Shown here: piece after piece, positions 1 through 11,200 of the stretch
Numbering within the stretch: the first letter of the stretch is position 1
Layout of the letters: each line of letters opens with the position of its first letter
Source: Corylus avellana
Taxonomy: Eukaryota; Streptophyta; Magnoliopsida; Fagales; Betulaceae
Assembly: GCF_901000735.1 (NCBI RefSeq)
Contig: NC_081550.1
Location: 13,330,877-13,394,876 of the forward strand
DNA length: 64,000 bases
Direction: 5' to 3'
Program-made: the position numbers and the translations under genes
Notes under the pieces: model-generated
Told to the model about the DNA's origin: nothing
Database searches by the model: none
Seen by the model: only the letters and a program-made list of their open reading frames with translations

Positions 1-58
1 ACGTTCGTTCGGAGGTCAGCTGATATAAAAATTAACATTCCAACAATGTTAGGGTCGG

Positions 59-541
59 TAAGGGTGTATAAGCGGTTGTGGTTAGCGGTTATTGGTTAAA
101 ATCGCTAACCGCAATCACGTAAGGCGGTTATTGGATGTTAATAACCGCAACCACTTCGCTTAGGCGGTTAGCGGTTATTCAAACCAATAACCGGCGGTTT
201 TATAACCTCTTTTTTCTATATGGGCTTCATTGTGCCTATTTTTGGGCTTATTTAAATAGTTTTGGGTCAAAGTGTTTCAAAAAACAATGAATATGATGAA
301 ACCCTATCCTTAATTCGTATTTAAAACGGCATTGTTTTGGTGTTAAACACCGAAACAACGTCGTTTTAATGTTATATTTTTAATATAAAATATATAGGCA
401 GTTATTAACCGCTTTTTTCTGCCCCTTAAACTACTAACTGCCCCGCCTTAGGTGGTTAGCGGTTTTTTATAACCGCCTACTAAAGCGGTTATGCGGTTAG
501 CGGTTGAGAGGCGGTTATAACCGCCCCGTTTGTACACCCCT
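59..541. mobile_element. Small hAT-like non-autonomous DNA transposon
   Basis: The left end reads TAAGGGTGTATAAGCGG and the right end, reverse complemented, reads AGGGGTGTACAAACGG, so the ends are imperfect terminal inverted repeats. The flanks carry the same word AGGGTCGG at 51-58 and 542-549, an 8-bp duplication as expected for hAT elements (a 9-bp match TAGGGTCGG is possible if the right border is 540). Both subterminal regions are full of GCGGTTA words in both orientations, the kind of array that hAT transposases bind. No transposase frame is present. The family call is inferred from ends and duplication length. Confidence 0.6.
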
Positions 542-1064
542 AGGGTCGGGTGTTGGATTGAGGGTGTCGGTAAACCCAACATATCTGACCTGACATACCA
601 CTTATTATATATAGTTTTAGTACTTTTTGTATATAGAATTTTTAATATTTTAAAATTGTTTCCTTAACCCTACTTTTCTCTCTTCTTTTGTTTCTTACTT
701 TCTTTTAGCCGGCACATATTCTAGTTTTTCACTCTCTTCTCTTTTATTTCTACTCTCATTGCTCTTCTCTTCTCTTCCGTTCCCTTTTCTTCTCTTTTCT
801 TCTACCCTTTCGTGGTTTTGCTAGCTGCCGCTTACCTAATGTCTTCTCTTTGCCATCTCTGATCTTCTTTCAGCTCCGTTTCTCTCTCGTTTGCTCTCTA
901 TTGCTCTGTCCCCCAGCATTTCCTCTGCAATCGTCGTACTTTTTAAAAAAATTTAGTAGGTAAGAGATCAAAGGTAAAAGTCGATTGGTTGGTTCTTTCG
1001 GTTTGGCCGTTGGTGTGAGCTAAGTTTGGACCCAAGGGGGCTGGTGCTCAGCCCTAGCGCTTCG
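542..1064 (+). other. CT-rich stretch with TATA-like and splice-donor-like words
   Basis: No coding frame was recognised. An AT-rich word TTATATATAG lies near 605. From about 660 to 940 the plus strand is strongly pyrimidine-rich (CTCTTCTCTTTT-like), as in many plant 5' leaders, and at 960 a GTAAGA donor-like word follows TTTAGTAG. This could be a non-coding first exon or a transposon leader. The copia insertion follows directly. What it serves is unknown. Confidence 0.3.
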
Positions 1065-1300
1065 TGTCAATTGTATTGAATACCTCTCAATGTGAGGGTT
1101 CCTCGTATTATATAGAAATTGTCTAGGTATTTACAGGCTGTATCTCAGCGATTACAGCAATCTAGGGAAATAAATAAGGTAACTAAAATCTACCTATTAA
1201 TTACAATATACTATAGCTATAATACAAGAACATGCCATAACTAGAAAGACTAATTAAGGCTAAATATATAATGATATATATAGACCGTATCTGACTGACA
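1065..1300 (-). repeat. Copia 3' LTR
   Basis: The second 236-bp terminal repeat follows the polypurine tract on the minus strand. TG...CA borders and the flanking CTTCG duplication fix the ends. Confidence 0.93.
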
Positions 1301-1314
1301 TCCCCCCTCAAATT
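1301..1314 (-). other. Copia polypurine tract
   Basis: The minus strand reads AATTTGAGGGGGGA directly before the 3' LTR. The stop codon of the polyprotein (TGA at 1310-1308) lies inside this tract, so coding and cis-acting sequence overlap. Confidence 0.85.
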
Positions 1315-3840
1315 GATGCTGGTCGATCAAGAAGCATCAATTTGCCCACAAGGAACTGATGACGCTGTCGTGTCATAACCTTCGTGAAGACATCAGCTAT
1401 CTGGAGATCAGTGGAAACATGAGGAAGAGAGATAACACGAGTGTCCAAGGCTTCCCGAATAGAATGACAGTCTACCTCAATATGCTTCGTACGTTCATGG
1501 TAAACAGTATTAGCAACTATTTGAATGGCACTAGTATTATCAGCATAAAGAGGAGTAGAATCAGTTTGAGAAAAACCAAGCTCAGCCAGAAGCCCACGAA
1601 GCCAGACAATCTCAGAACAAGCAGCAGACATTGCCGGTATTCGGATTCAGTAGATGATTTAGAAACGCGAGCTTGCTTCTTACTCTTCCAAGAAATCAAA
1701 GAATCACCAAGAAACATGCACAAACCCGTGACAGACCGCCGAGTGTCAGGACATCCTGCCCAATCCGCATCACTATAAGCAACAAGGCGAAGAGGAGAGC
1801 CGGTTGGAAAGAACAACCCACGGCCAGGGGACCCTCGAAGATATCGAATGATACGTCGAACAGCAGCTAAATGAAGATGGCGTGGAGTTTGCATAAACTG
1901 GCTAACCTGCTGGACAGCGAAGGAAATATCAGGCCGAGTAATAGTCAAATAGTTCAAGCTGCCTACCAACTGTCGGAACACAGTAGGATCAGAGAGAAGA
2001 TCACCCTCCTCACTTCGATATTTCACATTAACCTCCATAGGAGTATCCACCGAAGAAGAATCTTGAAGACCAGCTAGACTAATCAAGTCCTGGGTATATT
2101 TGTGTTGATTCAAGAATATACCAAAAGAATCAGTGTGCACCTCCAACCCCAAAAAATACGTAAGAGGACCAAGGTCTTTCATATGAAAAGAGTCTTGAAA
2201 ATTCCGCTTGAGATGTGCAATCAAACTGGAGTCGGTTCCCGTAATAACGATATCATCCACATACACAAGTAAAAGAACAATACCAGTTTGAGTCTTGCAA
2301 AGGAACAAAGAAGAATCATATTGGCTTTGGACAAAGGACAAGCGAAGCAGAGTAGACCTGAATTTTTCAAACCATGCCCGGGGAGCCTGTTTTAAGCCAT
2401 AGAGAGACCGCTTTAACTTACACACAGCGGCAGATGGAGAAGAAAACAAACCCGGAAAAGGAGTCATGTAAATATCCTCTTTGAGATCACCATGAAGAAA
2501 AGCATTTTTGACATCCATCTGGTGAAGTGGCCAGCCTTGGGAGGCGGCAATAGAAATAATTGTACGCACTGTGGTCATCTTCGCGACCGGAGCAAATGTC
2601 TCCTTGTAGTCCACCCTATATTCTTGCCTATTCCCAAGAGCAACTAATCGGGCCTTATACCGATCCAGAGTCCCGTCAGAGCGAAGCTTAATCGAGTAAA
2701 CCCATTTACAACCAATGGCTTTAACATGAGAGGGGCAAGGAACCACATCCCATGTATGATTGTCTTGGAGAGCCCGAAGTTCCTCATCCATCGCTTTCCG
2801 CCAACATTCATATTTTACAGCCTCGGAAAAACATGTAGGGATGGAAATAGAAGATAAAGTAGCATTATAAGAAGTGTGGGAAAAACCATACCTATCAGGA
2901 GGACGTGATACCCTAGTAGAGCGTCGAGGACCAGACTCATGAACTGTCTCAGATGGCGGGTCAATCGGAGGAGTTGTCGGAACAGTTTCAGATGAAGGGT
3001 CAGTCTCGGTAAGGGGCAAAGTTGGTAGACGTCGAGTATACACAATTCCATGTTTGAACTGCTCAGGCAAAAGAGGCAAGTCATCAAAACAAGGTAGAAT
3101 ACTAATCTCAGACAATAATTCAACATGTGTAGAAAAGAAACATTGATTCTCAAAGAAAACAACATTACGAGATATACAAATTTTGTTAGAACAAGGATCA
3201 TAGCAAACATAACCTTTGTGAGAAATACTATAACCCATAAAGGCACATTTAATAGACTGAGCAGAAAGTTTGTGACGTTCATGAGGAGGTAAATGAACAA
3301 AGCAAACACATCCAAAAGTATGCAAATCAAGATAGCTAGGATGCTGATGATGCAATCGATAATAAGGAGAATCAAAATTCAAGACCTGAGAGGGCAGTCT
3401 ATTAATTAAGTAAACTGCGGTAGATAATGCCTCAACCCAGAATTTAGAAGGAACAGATGACTCAAGCAATAAGGTGCGAACAACGTCCAAGAGATGTCGG
3501 TTCTTTCGTTCCGCCACCCCATTTTGTTGCGGAGTATAAGGACAAGAGCGCTGAGAGACAATTCCTTTGTGGTGTAAGAAATCATGAAACTCGCGAGACA
3601 TGTATTCTCCACCAGAATCAGACCTCAAAATCTTAATACTTGTAGAAAATTGGTTCTCAATATACGCTACAAAGGTCTGAAAAACAGACAGGACCTCAGA
3701 TTTGGCCCGAAGAAAATAGACCCAAGTATACCGACTGAAATCATCTATGAATGTCACAAAATATTTATATCGAGCATGAGAAATTATAGGAGAAATGCCC
3801 CATACATCACTATGCACAATATCAAAGCATTTTGCAGCAC
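1308..3840 (-). pseudogene. Copia integrase core, reverse transcriptase and RNase H (frameshifted)
   Basis: A long open frame on the minus strand (from about 3840 down to about 1636) encodes the integrase catalytic core, with Asp in HSDVWG, Asp in RSDSGGEY and Glu in NGVAERKNRHLL. The reverse transcriptase follows, with LLVYVDDIVITG at the active site and LYGLKQAPRAWF upstream. RNase H follows, with YSDADWAGCPDTRRSVTG and SKSSTESEYR. Directly after SEYR the frame slips near 1636, and the last 107 codons, including YADNTSAIQI and HIEVDCHSIRE, lie in another frame ending at 1308. RT and integrase active sites look intact. The breaks are at the RNase H end and upstream at 3845. Confidence 0.92.
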
Positions 3841-4882
3841 GACTTACCATGAGAAGAAAACGAAAGAGTTTTACTCTTACCAAGCTTGCATACAGAACAG
3901 TCAAATGACAAATTTTTAGAAACACGTTCTTTATTGCCTAACAAACCAGAATTTAACATATGAGACAGAATAACAGAGTTTGGATGACCCAAACGTTTGT
4001 GCCATACTTCGTTCGGAGTGTTAACTGTCATACAAGCCAAAGATAAACAACTAGGAATTGAAAAGTGCAGTGGAAATAGTCTGCCAACTTTAGGCCCCTT
4101 CGCGAGTATCTTCCCCGACACCTGATCCTGCACAAGACAACCATTACGAGAGAAATGGACATCACAGTTTTTTTCAACTAACTGGCCAACTGAAATAAGA
4201 CTACTAGAAAGTCCAGGAGATACATAAATATCTCTGAATGAAGGATTGATATCTCCTACTTCAGTAATAGCTAAATGACTCCCATTAGCTACTTGAATAT
4301 GGGATGAACCATGATATGGACGAACATTGCAAAGAGTATCGGACGATTTGGTCATATGATTGGATGCAGCAGAATTAATAAGCCAAGACTTAGAAGAAAT
4401 AGTACTATTACCTTGGAGCCCTAAGGCTGAAAAGGCTGACATAATCATCTGCTGGACCATTTCAGGAGTAAGAATAGCTGATCCGGCCGCAAAAGAAGCT
4501 GAGGACATCACTGGAGCAGAAGAGGTGTTCACTGCAGCCTGATAGGCAGTAGCTTGACGATTCTGAGGTCGAATGGGACATTCTTTGATAAAGTGGCCCT
4601 GTTTCTTACAGTAGTTGCAAGATTTCTTTGCACAGTTGGCAGCAATATGACCATACTCCTTGCAGCTGAAACGCTGGACCTTGCGCATATCCTTACCCTT
4701 CCCTTTCCCATGGGCTGCATAGGCTACTGGATTCGGGTTGGAATCTTGCTGGAACGTAGCCTGTGTGAGAAGACGCTGCTCCTGGCGAAGTAACTCTCCA
4801 AAACAAACATCCAAAGATGGAGAAGGATCCCGATTCATTAAATTTGAGCGAATAACCTCAAATTCAGGGCGCAATTTCATCA
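3838..4882 (-). pseudogene. Copia gag C-terminus, protease and GAG-pre-integrase (broken)
   Basis: This frame continues Gag after the LINE. Two zinc knuckles follow. The second is canonical (CNYCKKQGHFIKEC). The first lacks its first cysteine: RFSCKEYGHIAANC has Arg where Cys is expected. The protease motif reads LINSAASNHMT, where copia proteases have Asp-Ser-Gly, so both the catalytic Asp and the Gly are lost. The integrase zinc-binding region (VWHKRLGHPN ... CSVCKLGK) follows. The frame ends at a stop just after CKML near 3836, and the integrase core resumes in another frame, which indicates a single-base indel near 3845. Confidence 0.88.
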
Positions 4883-6280
4883 AAATGGAGCGTCAGATGG
4901 CAGGTTGGAAGAGAATGTATCTCTCTAAAGGAGGTCGTATAACTCTCATTAAGAGTACGCTCTCTAATCTTCCGACTTACTTTATGTCTTTGTTTCCGAT
5001 TCCTATGAGTGTAGCTAAAAGACTTGAAAAAATTCAAAGAGACTTCTTATGGGGAGGGATGGGAGACGAGCCTAAGCTACATCTTGTAAATTGGAACCAA
5101 GTCTGTCGTCCCCTTCGGTACGGCGGGCTTGGCATTCGTAATTTGCATCAGTTTAATCAAGCTCTATTGGGTAAATGGCTTTGGAGATATGCTAATGAGA
5201 GTGAGGCTCTATGGTATAAGGTTATCAAAGCTAAATATGAAGATCAGGAGGGTGGTTGGTGCACTAAGGAGGTTTCGGGTTCCCATGGTGTGGGCTTATG
5301 GAAGCACATTCGTCAAGGTTGGAATTTTTTTGCCAAAGGTATTCGGTATGAGGTAGGGGAGGGTTCAAAAGTTCGCTTTTGGCAGGACATTTGGTGTGGG
5401 GACTCCTCTTTGAAGCATGCTTTCCCGTCTTTGTTCAGCATAGCCAGACACAAAGAAGCTTGGGTGAAGGATAACTTTATTTGGAGGAATGGGGTTGTCG
5501 AATGGAATGTCACTTTTGGTGCGGTCAGTTCAGGATTGGGAGATGGATTTGATTTCTTCTTTCTTCGACCTGTTGTACTCGCACAAGATATCCATAGGCT
5601 CTATGGATTGTATTAGATGGTCTTCGTCTAAGGAAGGCAATTTCGAGGTTAAGTCTCTCTTCAAGGCTATGTGCAAATGTGACCATGAGGTGTTCCCTTG
5701 GAAGAGCATTTGGCGTACTAAGGTCCCTTTGCGAGTGGCTTTCTTTGGGTGGACTGCGGCTTTAGGCAAAATTTTGACTCACGACAACCTGCGGAAGAGA
5801 AACTTAGTGGTAGTTGAATGGTGTTGTATGTGCAAGAAGAATGGAGAGTCGGTTGATCATCTTCTTCTCCATTGCGAGATTGCAAGTGTCCTTTGGCATA
5901 CTATTTTTAATCGGTTTGGGCTGTCTTGGGTCATGCCTTGCAAGGTGAGGGGCTTGTTCGATGGTTGGTGGTCGGGAGGTCGTTCCCGAAGTGCGGTAGT
6001 GTGGAAGATGATTCCTTTGTGTCTTATGTGGTGTATTTGGAATGAAAGGAATGCTAGATGCTTTGAGGACTCCACTAGGACTATAGAGGAATTGACTCAT
6101 TTTTTCTTCTTTACTTTGTATTCCTGGACGGCCGCTTGGCTAGCTCCTATAGGGATTAGCTTCTCTGATTTCCTTTTTCATTTCTCTCCCTCTTAGGCGC
6201 TCTCTTTTATACTTCCCGTGTATGTGGGTTGCGCCCCTCTACGCTCTTTTATATCATATTTACTTATCAAAAAAAAAAAA
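4883..6280 (+). mobile_element. 5'-truncated LINE (L1-type) inserted in copia gag
   Basis: A plus-strand insertion of about 1.4 kb, opposite to the copia. It is flanked by a 9-bp duplication ATTTCATCA at 4874-4882 and 6281-6289, and it ends in TTATCA plus a run of A at 6269-6280. Its coding sequence (4885-6196) is the C-terminal part of a plant L1 reverse transcriptase protein. It begins [17 protein letters not shown], continues with the zf-RVT region and has a Cys/His finger (CCMCKKNGESVDHLLLHC). One frameshift lies near 5515. The catalytic RT core is missing, as is usual for target-primed insertions that stop early. Confidence 0.93.
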
Positions 6281-6289
6281 ATTTCATCA

Positions 6290-6748
6290 GGAATTGATCT
6301 CTCTTGCTTTGCTCATGAACTGTCTGAACAGCAGAGAGAGATGCAGCAGGTACCTTCGCATAAACCATATCAGAGAATTCTCCCCACAAATTTTGAAAAC
6401 CAGAAAAATACTCCGGAATGGAGAGATTGCCTTGAGTGTAACTAGCAATCTCATATTCCAGTTGAAAACGGCGTGCGGTATTGTCCTGATGACAAACTTT
6501 CAACAAATACTCCCACATAGTCTTCGCAGTCTTATAGGGCCTCAGATTGAGCACAATAAGAGGATCAACAGACCCTAAGATCCAAGACATCACACGTGCA
6601 TCCTTGACCTTCCACTTAGCCAACTCCTTAGTTTCCGTAGGAGTTGGATCACTACCGTCAATATGGCCCCACAACTCTTTTCCCATAACAAATAATTGAA
6701 ACTGGGAATTTCAGTAAAACGAACCCCAAAAGCCTCGCTAGAAGACAT
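6290..6748 (-). pseudogene. Copia gag, N-terminal part (broken)
   Basis: The minus strand holds the first part of a copia Gag. The likely start codon is at 6748 (protein begins MSSSEAFGV), but the frame then changes near 6690, where the main frame starts MGKELWGHIDG. A short deletion appears to have joined the two. The main frame carries typical copia Gag text such as DARVMSWILGSVDP and MWEYLLKVCHQDNTARRFQLEYE. It is cut at 6290 by the nested LINE and resumes beyond the LINE at 4882. Gag would form the virus-like particle. Confidence 0.85.
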
Positions 6749-7558
6749 GATGAAATAAGAAAATTAGAAATTAAAACACCTGATAAAGGAGTAATAGGCC
6801 CACCAGATCTGTTGGACAGCAAGCCCAAGTCCACACAAGTCAAACACCAATCAGCAACCCCAAACAGCAACTAAGCCCAAGCCCAGCAAACCCAAAGTTA
6901 CCAGCAACTAAAAATATGAGCCCACAGCTACCAATCAAGCCCAAGCCCACCAAACAGCACCCAAACAGCAACCAAACAGCACCCAAATAACACCTCACGT
7001 CTTCACCAAACAGAAACAGCAACCAAAACGATCATGCGACCACGCTGCCGTCAGCCCAAATCCTCCAGAATCGCCGACAGCCCAAAACGACCACGCCGCC
7101 GTCAGCCCCTACTCCTCCAGAATCGCAGACAGCCCCAAATCCTTCACGACCACGCCGCCGTCAGCCCCAAATACACCAGAATCGCCGACAGCCCAAAAAC
7201 GACCGACAGCCTAGATCGCCGACAGCCACCAAGGAGATCGCCGAAAGCCCAAGTCTGCCGACAACCACCACAAATCGCCGGAAACGCTCCACACCACACC
7301 AAAATAGAATCCGCCACACCTGAACCTGCCGACAGCACCAAATCTCCGACAACCCAGATCGCCGACAGCCACCAAGGATTCTCCACAACCTCCAAAGGCT
7401 CTCCCGACAGCCACTAATCAATGTAGACTGCCTCGACCCTCAACAAAAAACTGCCAAATAGCAGTTTAGAACCCACCAGAATGATCGAAGTTATCGACCG
7501 CCACAAAAAAAAAAAACAACAGGTAACTGAAAACCTAGAACAACCCTAATTTAGATGA

Positions 7559-7572
7559 TGGCTCTGATACCA
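7559..7572 (-). other. Copia primer-binding site (initiator tRNA-Met)
   Basis: The minus strand reads TGGTATCAGAGCCA directly after the 5' LTR. This is the classic complement of the 3' end of plant initiator tRNA-Met and primes minus-strand DNA synthesis. Confidence 0.92.
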
Positions 7573-7808
7573 TGTCAATTGTATTGAATACCTCTCAATG
7601 TGAGGGTTCCTCGTATTATATAGAAATTGTCTAGGTATTTACGGGCTGTATCTCAGCGATTACAGCAATCTAGGGAAATAAATAAGGTAACTAAAATCTA
7701 CCTATTAATTACAATATACTATAGCTATAATACAAGAACATGCCATAACTAGAAAGACTAATTATGGCTAAATATATAATGATATATATAGACCGTATCT
7801 GACTGACA
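7573..7808 (-). repeat. Copia 5' LTR
   Basis: This is the 236-bp direct repeat that begins the element on the minus strand. It is nearly identical to 1065-1300, with differences seen in the words TTACGGGCTG/TTACAGGCTG and AATTATGGC/AATTAAGGC. It directly abuts the primer-binding site. The copia promoter is expected here. Confidence 0.93.
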
Positions 7809-8281
7809 CTTCGTTAATACCACATCAAAAAAAAGTGCCAGCTATGAAATTGTTGTAACCTCTTTTATGGTCCCTTGAGGAATACATTCCAACAGTTAGA
7901 AAATTTTGAAGGATTTGACTGAAAAAAATCAACAACACAAGGGCCAAAGTGAAACAAGTAACAAAGTACGACCAAAAGGTATTTTGTCCTTTTCATAGTA
8001 GTAGTTGTAATCAATTTGCATAGCTTATTCTAGGAAGTCTGTTATGTTAACTACTGTGCTAGATAAACAACTGCATTTACTTCAGTCTACGAAATAAGAA
8101 AGTCAAGTTACATATGTGCTTATGAACTAAATCTTCATCTACCTCTTGACCTGTAATAATAGTGCTGTAGAAATACTTATCCCTCTTTCTCTCTCTCTCC
8201 CTTGGTGTTCGCTTGCATGCTGGATAATTTGCATCTTTTGGTTGCTATTTTAATGTTTTTATAAATATTTTTTATTGACAG
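7809..8281 (+). other. Intron or flank before first MOM1-like exon seen
   Basis: This stretch lies between the copia duplication and the exon at 8282. It ends with a good acceptor (TTTTTATTGACAG). I see no helicase exon in it. An A-rich segment at 7820-7978 has short coding-like runs but is broken by stops and frame changes. The helicase exon that should precede 8282 is therefore further left or absent. Confidence 0.5.
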
Positions 8282-11200
8282 TCGATTAGTGGTTCTGGAA
8301 GGGACTCTGTTGGAGATATTTTGGATGACTTCCTGCGTCAAAGGTTTGGTCCAGATTCTTATGAACGTGTTGAAATGGGAATTCTTCCTTCTAAGAAGGC
8401 AGCTGCTTTAAACAAGTTCAACAACAAGGAGTGTGGGAGATTTGTGTTTTTATTAGAATTTCGTGCGTGTCTTCCTAGCATCAAACTATCATCAGTTGAT
8501 ACTGTGATCATATTTGATAGTGACTGGACCCCCATGAATAATTTCAAAGCTCTGCAAAAGATAACAATCGATTCACAACTTGAGCAGATAAAACTTTTCC
8601 GCCTATATTCATCTTTTACCGTAGAAGAAAATGTTCTAATCCTTGCAAAGCAAAATAAGATCAGTGATAGCTTACAGAACATAATCCAGAGTACTTGTCA
8701 TATGCTGCTCATGTTGGGGGTATCTCAATTATTTGATAATTTGGATAAGTTCCATAGTGCCAATACCCCTGCTCCTAGTGCAAGTTCTGTGTCTGAACAA
8801 TCACTTCTGAAAGATGTAGTCCAGGAGTTCTTGTCCATCCTTCAGAATGGTGAAGACACTGGCACAACTAACTCGTCTATGATTTTGAGAGTTGAACAAG
8901 TTGGAGGAATTTACAGCACAAGTTCATTGCCCGGTGAGCGTACAGTTCTATTGTTGGATGAAGCTCAACCCCATATATTTTGGACAAAATTGTTGGAGGG
9001 AAAGCATCTTCAATGGAAATATCCTTTTGGTTCATCTCAAAGGATCCGGAAAAGGGTTCACCATGAGTTGCCAAAGAGACCAGAAGTGGAGAATGATCAA
9101 GTTGTAAAGAAGCGCAAGAAGATGCTCAACAGTAATGTTGATCCGACCTCTCTGAAACCTGGACTAGAGGAAAAAATAATTTCTAGAGACGATGAAGGTA
9201 AGTGGCTGATGAGACAAATAATTTCACTTTGTTGTGACATTCTCCATTATCCTTGATAAGGCTTTTGTTGGTGCAAGGAGATTCAGTGTTATCCTTGGTA
9301 GGGAAGGATTTTACATTTCTTTAATCCTAAATTTAGCTTGCTATGGCATCCCTTACTTCTGCAGGTGCAGATACTGTGACTCCATCTTTGTGTAGGTCAA
9401 CTGCTCTTGTGAATGATAGCCTTCATGCACAAACAGCTCCTACCACACTTCGGCTGGTTAATAGTATCTCAGAATCACTGGAAGGTAATATGGTTGAATC
9501 TGAGGATCAAAGAAATTTGCGTGATGAGCAGGAGAGTCTTCATCTTCTTTTGAAGCCACAGATAGAAAAACTATGCCAAATTCTAAAACTCTCGGTATGT
9601 ATGAAACTCATTCCCCTCCTGATAATATTATATTTATAATACTTGTTGATCTGCCATATTTCTTTTCCTCTACAATGATATCAATACATGTTATGTTAAT
9701 GCAGGATGATGTCAAGGGCATGGTTGAAAAGTTTCTTGAGTATGTGATGAATAATCATCATGTCAACAGAGAACCAGCGACAATATTGCAGGCTTTTCAG
9801 ATATCTCTGGTTAGAATTTTTCCCCATTCTCTTTTTAATGGAAAAGAAAAATATTCATTCTCTTAATCTTTAACTATTGTCTATCATCTGTTTGTTTGTG
9901 AAGTATCTGTCCAATCCTGAATGAAATGTAATTGGTGATCTTTTCTGTATATGAATATTTGAAATGCAATTAAATGTATGCTTACTCTTTCTATCAACTT
10001 AGAATTGTTATTTAATTCTTTAATATTTATATTTTTATCCTATTTTATTTCTTTTCCGTTCAGATGTCATAGCGTCTTCATCATCCAGGCCTCTGTTTCC
10101 TCTGGCAAGCATACATGAAAAAGCAATTTTTCCGTTTAGGATGTATTCAGCTTAATGCATGTTGGTTCAATGAATGACCTAACAGCACTCTCAAAAAATG
10201 GAGAATTGAGGGTGTAACTTGCCTAGCCTTTTATAGAGATCATATAATGTCTTTCTGTGTAGTCTTTTTGTACGTGGATATTTTTAACTGATTTAACTGG
10301 CAATATCTCTTGCAACACGTGTAAAAGCCTGCACTCCCACTCGCAAAGAAAGGATATTGCTCTCAAAAAGTTTTATCAAGCTTTTGTAAGTAAATGTCCA
10401 CAGTAGTTAGACCAAACTGATATGGAATACCCAGTAGGCAAAGTGAAGGAAAATTGGTATATATTTGAAAAGTTCATACATTGTTTGAGCACATGAAAAT
10501 GTTTGCTCTATATATTGTCCACTTGGGAGGCTAGTGGACTGGAGTCTAGCCAGAATTGGTCCAAAATCAATATCAGTACAGTGGATCTCTCTTGTTTGTG
10601 CGTATTGTAGTTGCTACTGGCAGGGAGAGAGATGATTGTTTTTGAGAAAAGCTTTGTACAGTGCAGGACGTTAGCTTCCTTACTGCTAAACGGCATTATT
10701 GCACTCAAGTTAAAAATAAAGCTCAGCCTAAAAACATCATGTGGCTAGTTATACTTGGAAAGACTCAAGGCTGATCCTTTAGAACTTCTATCCAGCTAGT
10801 CCTCTCTCTCTGATGAATGTTTGGGAACTCTTTTGTTTCTACTTGTGTTTGACCATGCCGCCAACAAAGCTGCTTGTTTTCTTTTTGCCCTAAACAGCTT
10901 TGTATCTTTTTTTAGGTTGAACAAGACTTTCATTCATTGAAAATAATGAACACAAATATTTAAACATGTCATTATATATTTTACTATTGTACTGGACTTG
11001 TGTTTGCATGTCTGCAATTTTTTTTTTTTCTTTTTCCATAATACTATGGCATTTCTAACAAGATGTTTTACTGGTGCATTGTTCAAATTTCAGTGTTGGA
11101 CTGCAGCTTCATTGCTAAAGTACAAAATTGACCACAAAGAATCGCTGGCACTTGCAAAGCAGCATTTAAATTTTGACTGCAAGAAAGAAGAGGTGGACTA

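Larger units (their letters stand above)
1065..7808 (-). mobile_element. Ty1/copia LTR retrotransposon with nested LINE
   Basis: The element runs right to left. Its two 236-bp LTRs (7573-7808 and 1065-1300) differ at only two positions that I could count, and both have TG...CA ends. The 5-bp target duplication CTTCG is intact at 1060-1064 and 7809-7813. Internal order on the minus strand is primer-binding site, gag, protease, integrase, reverse transcriptase, RNase H and polypurine tract, which is the copia order. The total is 6744 bp including a later LINE insertion. The coding region is broken by frameshifts and active-site changes, so the copy is not autonomous although the LTRs suggest a young insertion. 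It may sit in an intron of the MOM1-like gene. Confidence 0.95.

Noticed and set aside
5129..6100. Several open frames on both strands overlapping the LINE.
   Set aside because: They are shadows of the plus-strand LINE protein, whose two real frames are joined by one frameshift near 5515.
7034..7421. Open frames on both strands in the copia leader (127 codons plus, 83-86 codons minus).
   Set aside because: They come from a degenerate repeat of GCCGACAGCC-like units between the primer-binding site and gag. They are repeat artefacts, not genes.
7820..7978. Possible extra MOM1-like exon before 8282.
   Set aside because: Short coding-like runs end near a GT, but the frames are broken by stops and a shift, and none matches the helicase text expected upstream of SISGSGRDS.
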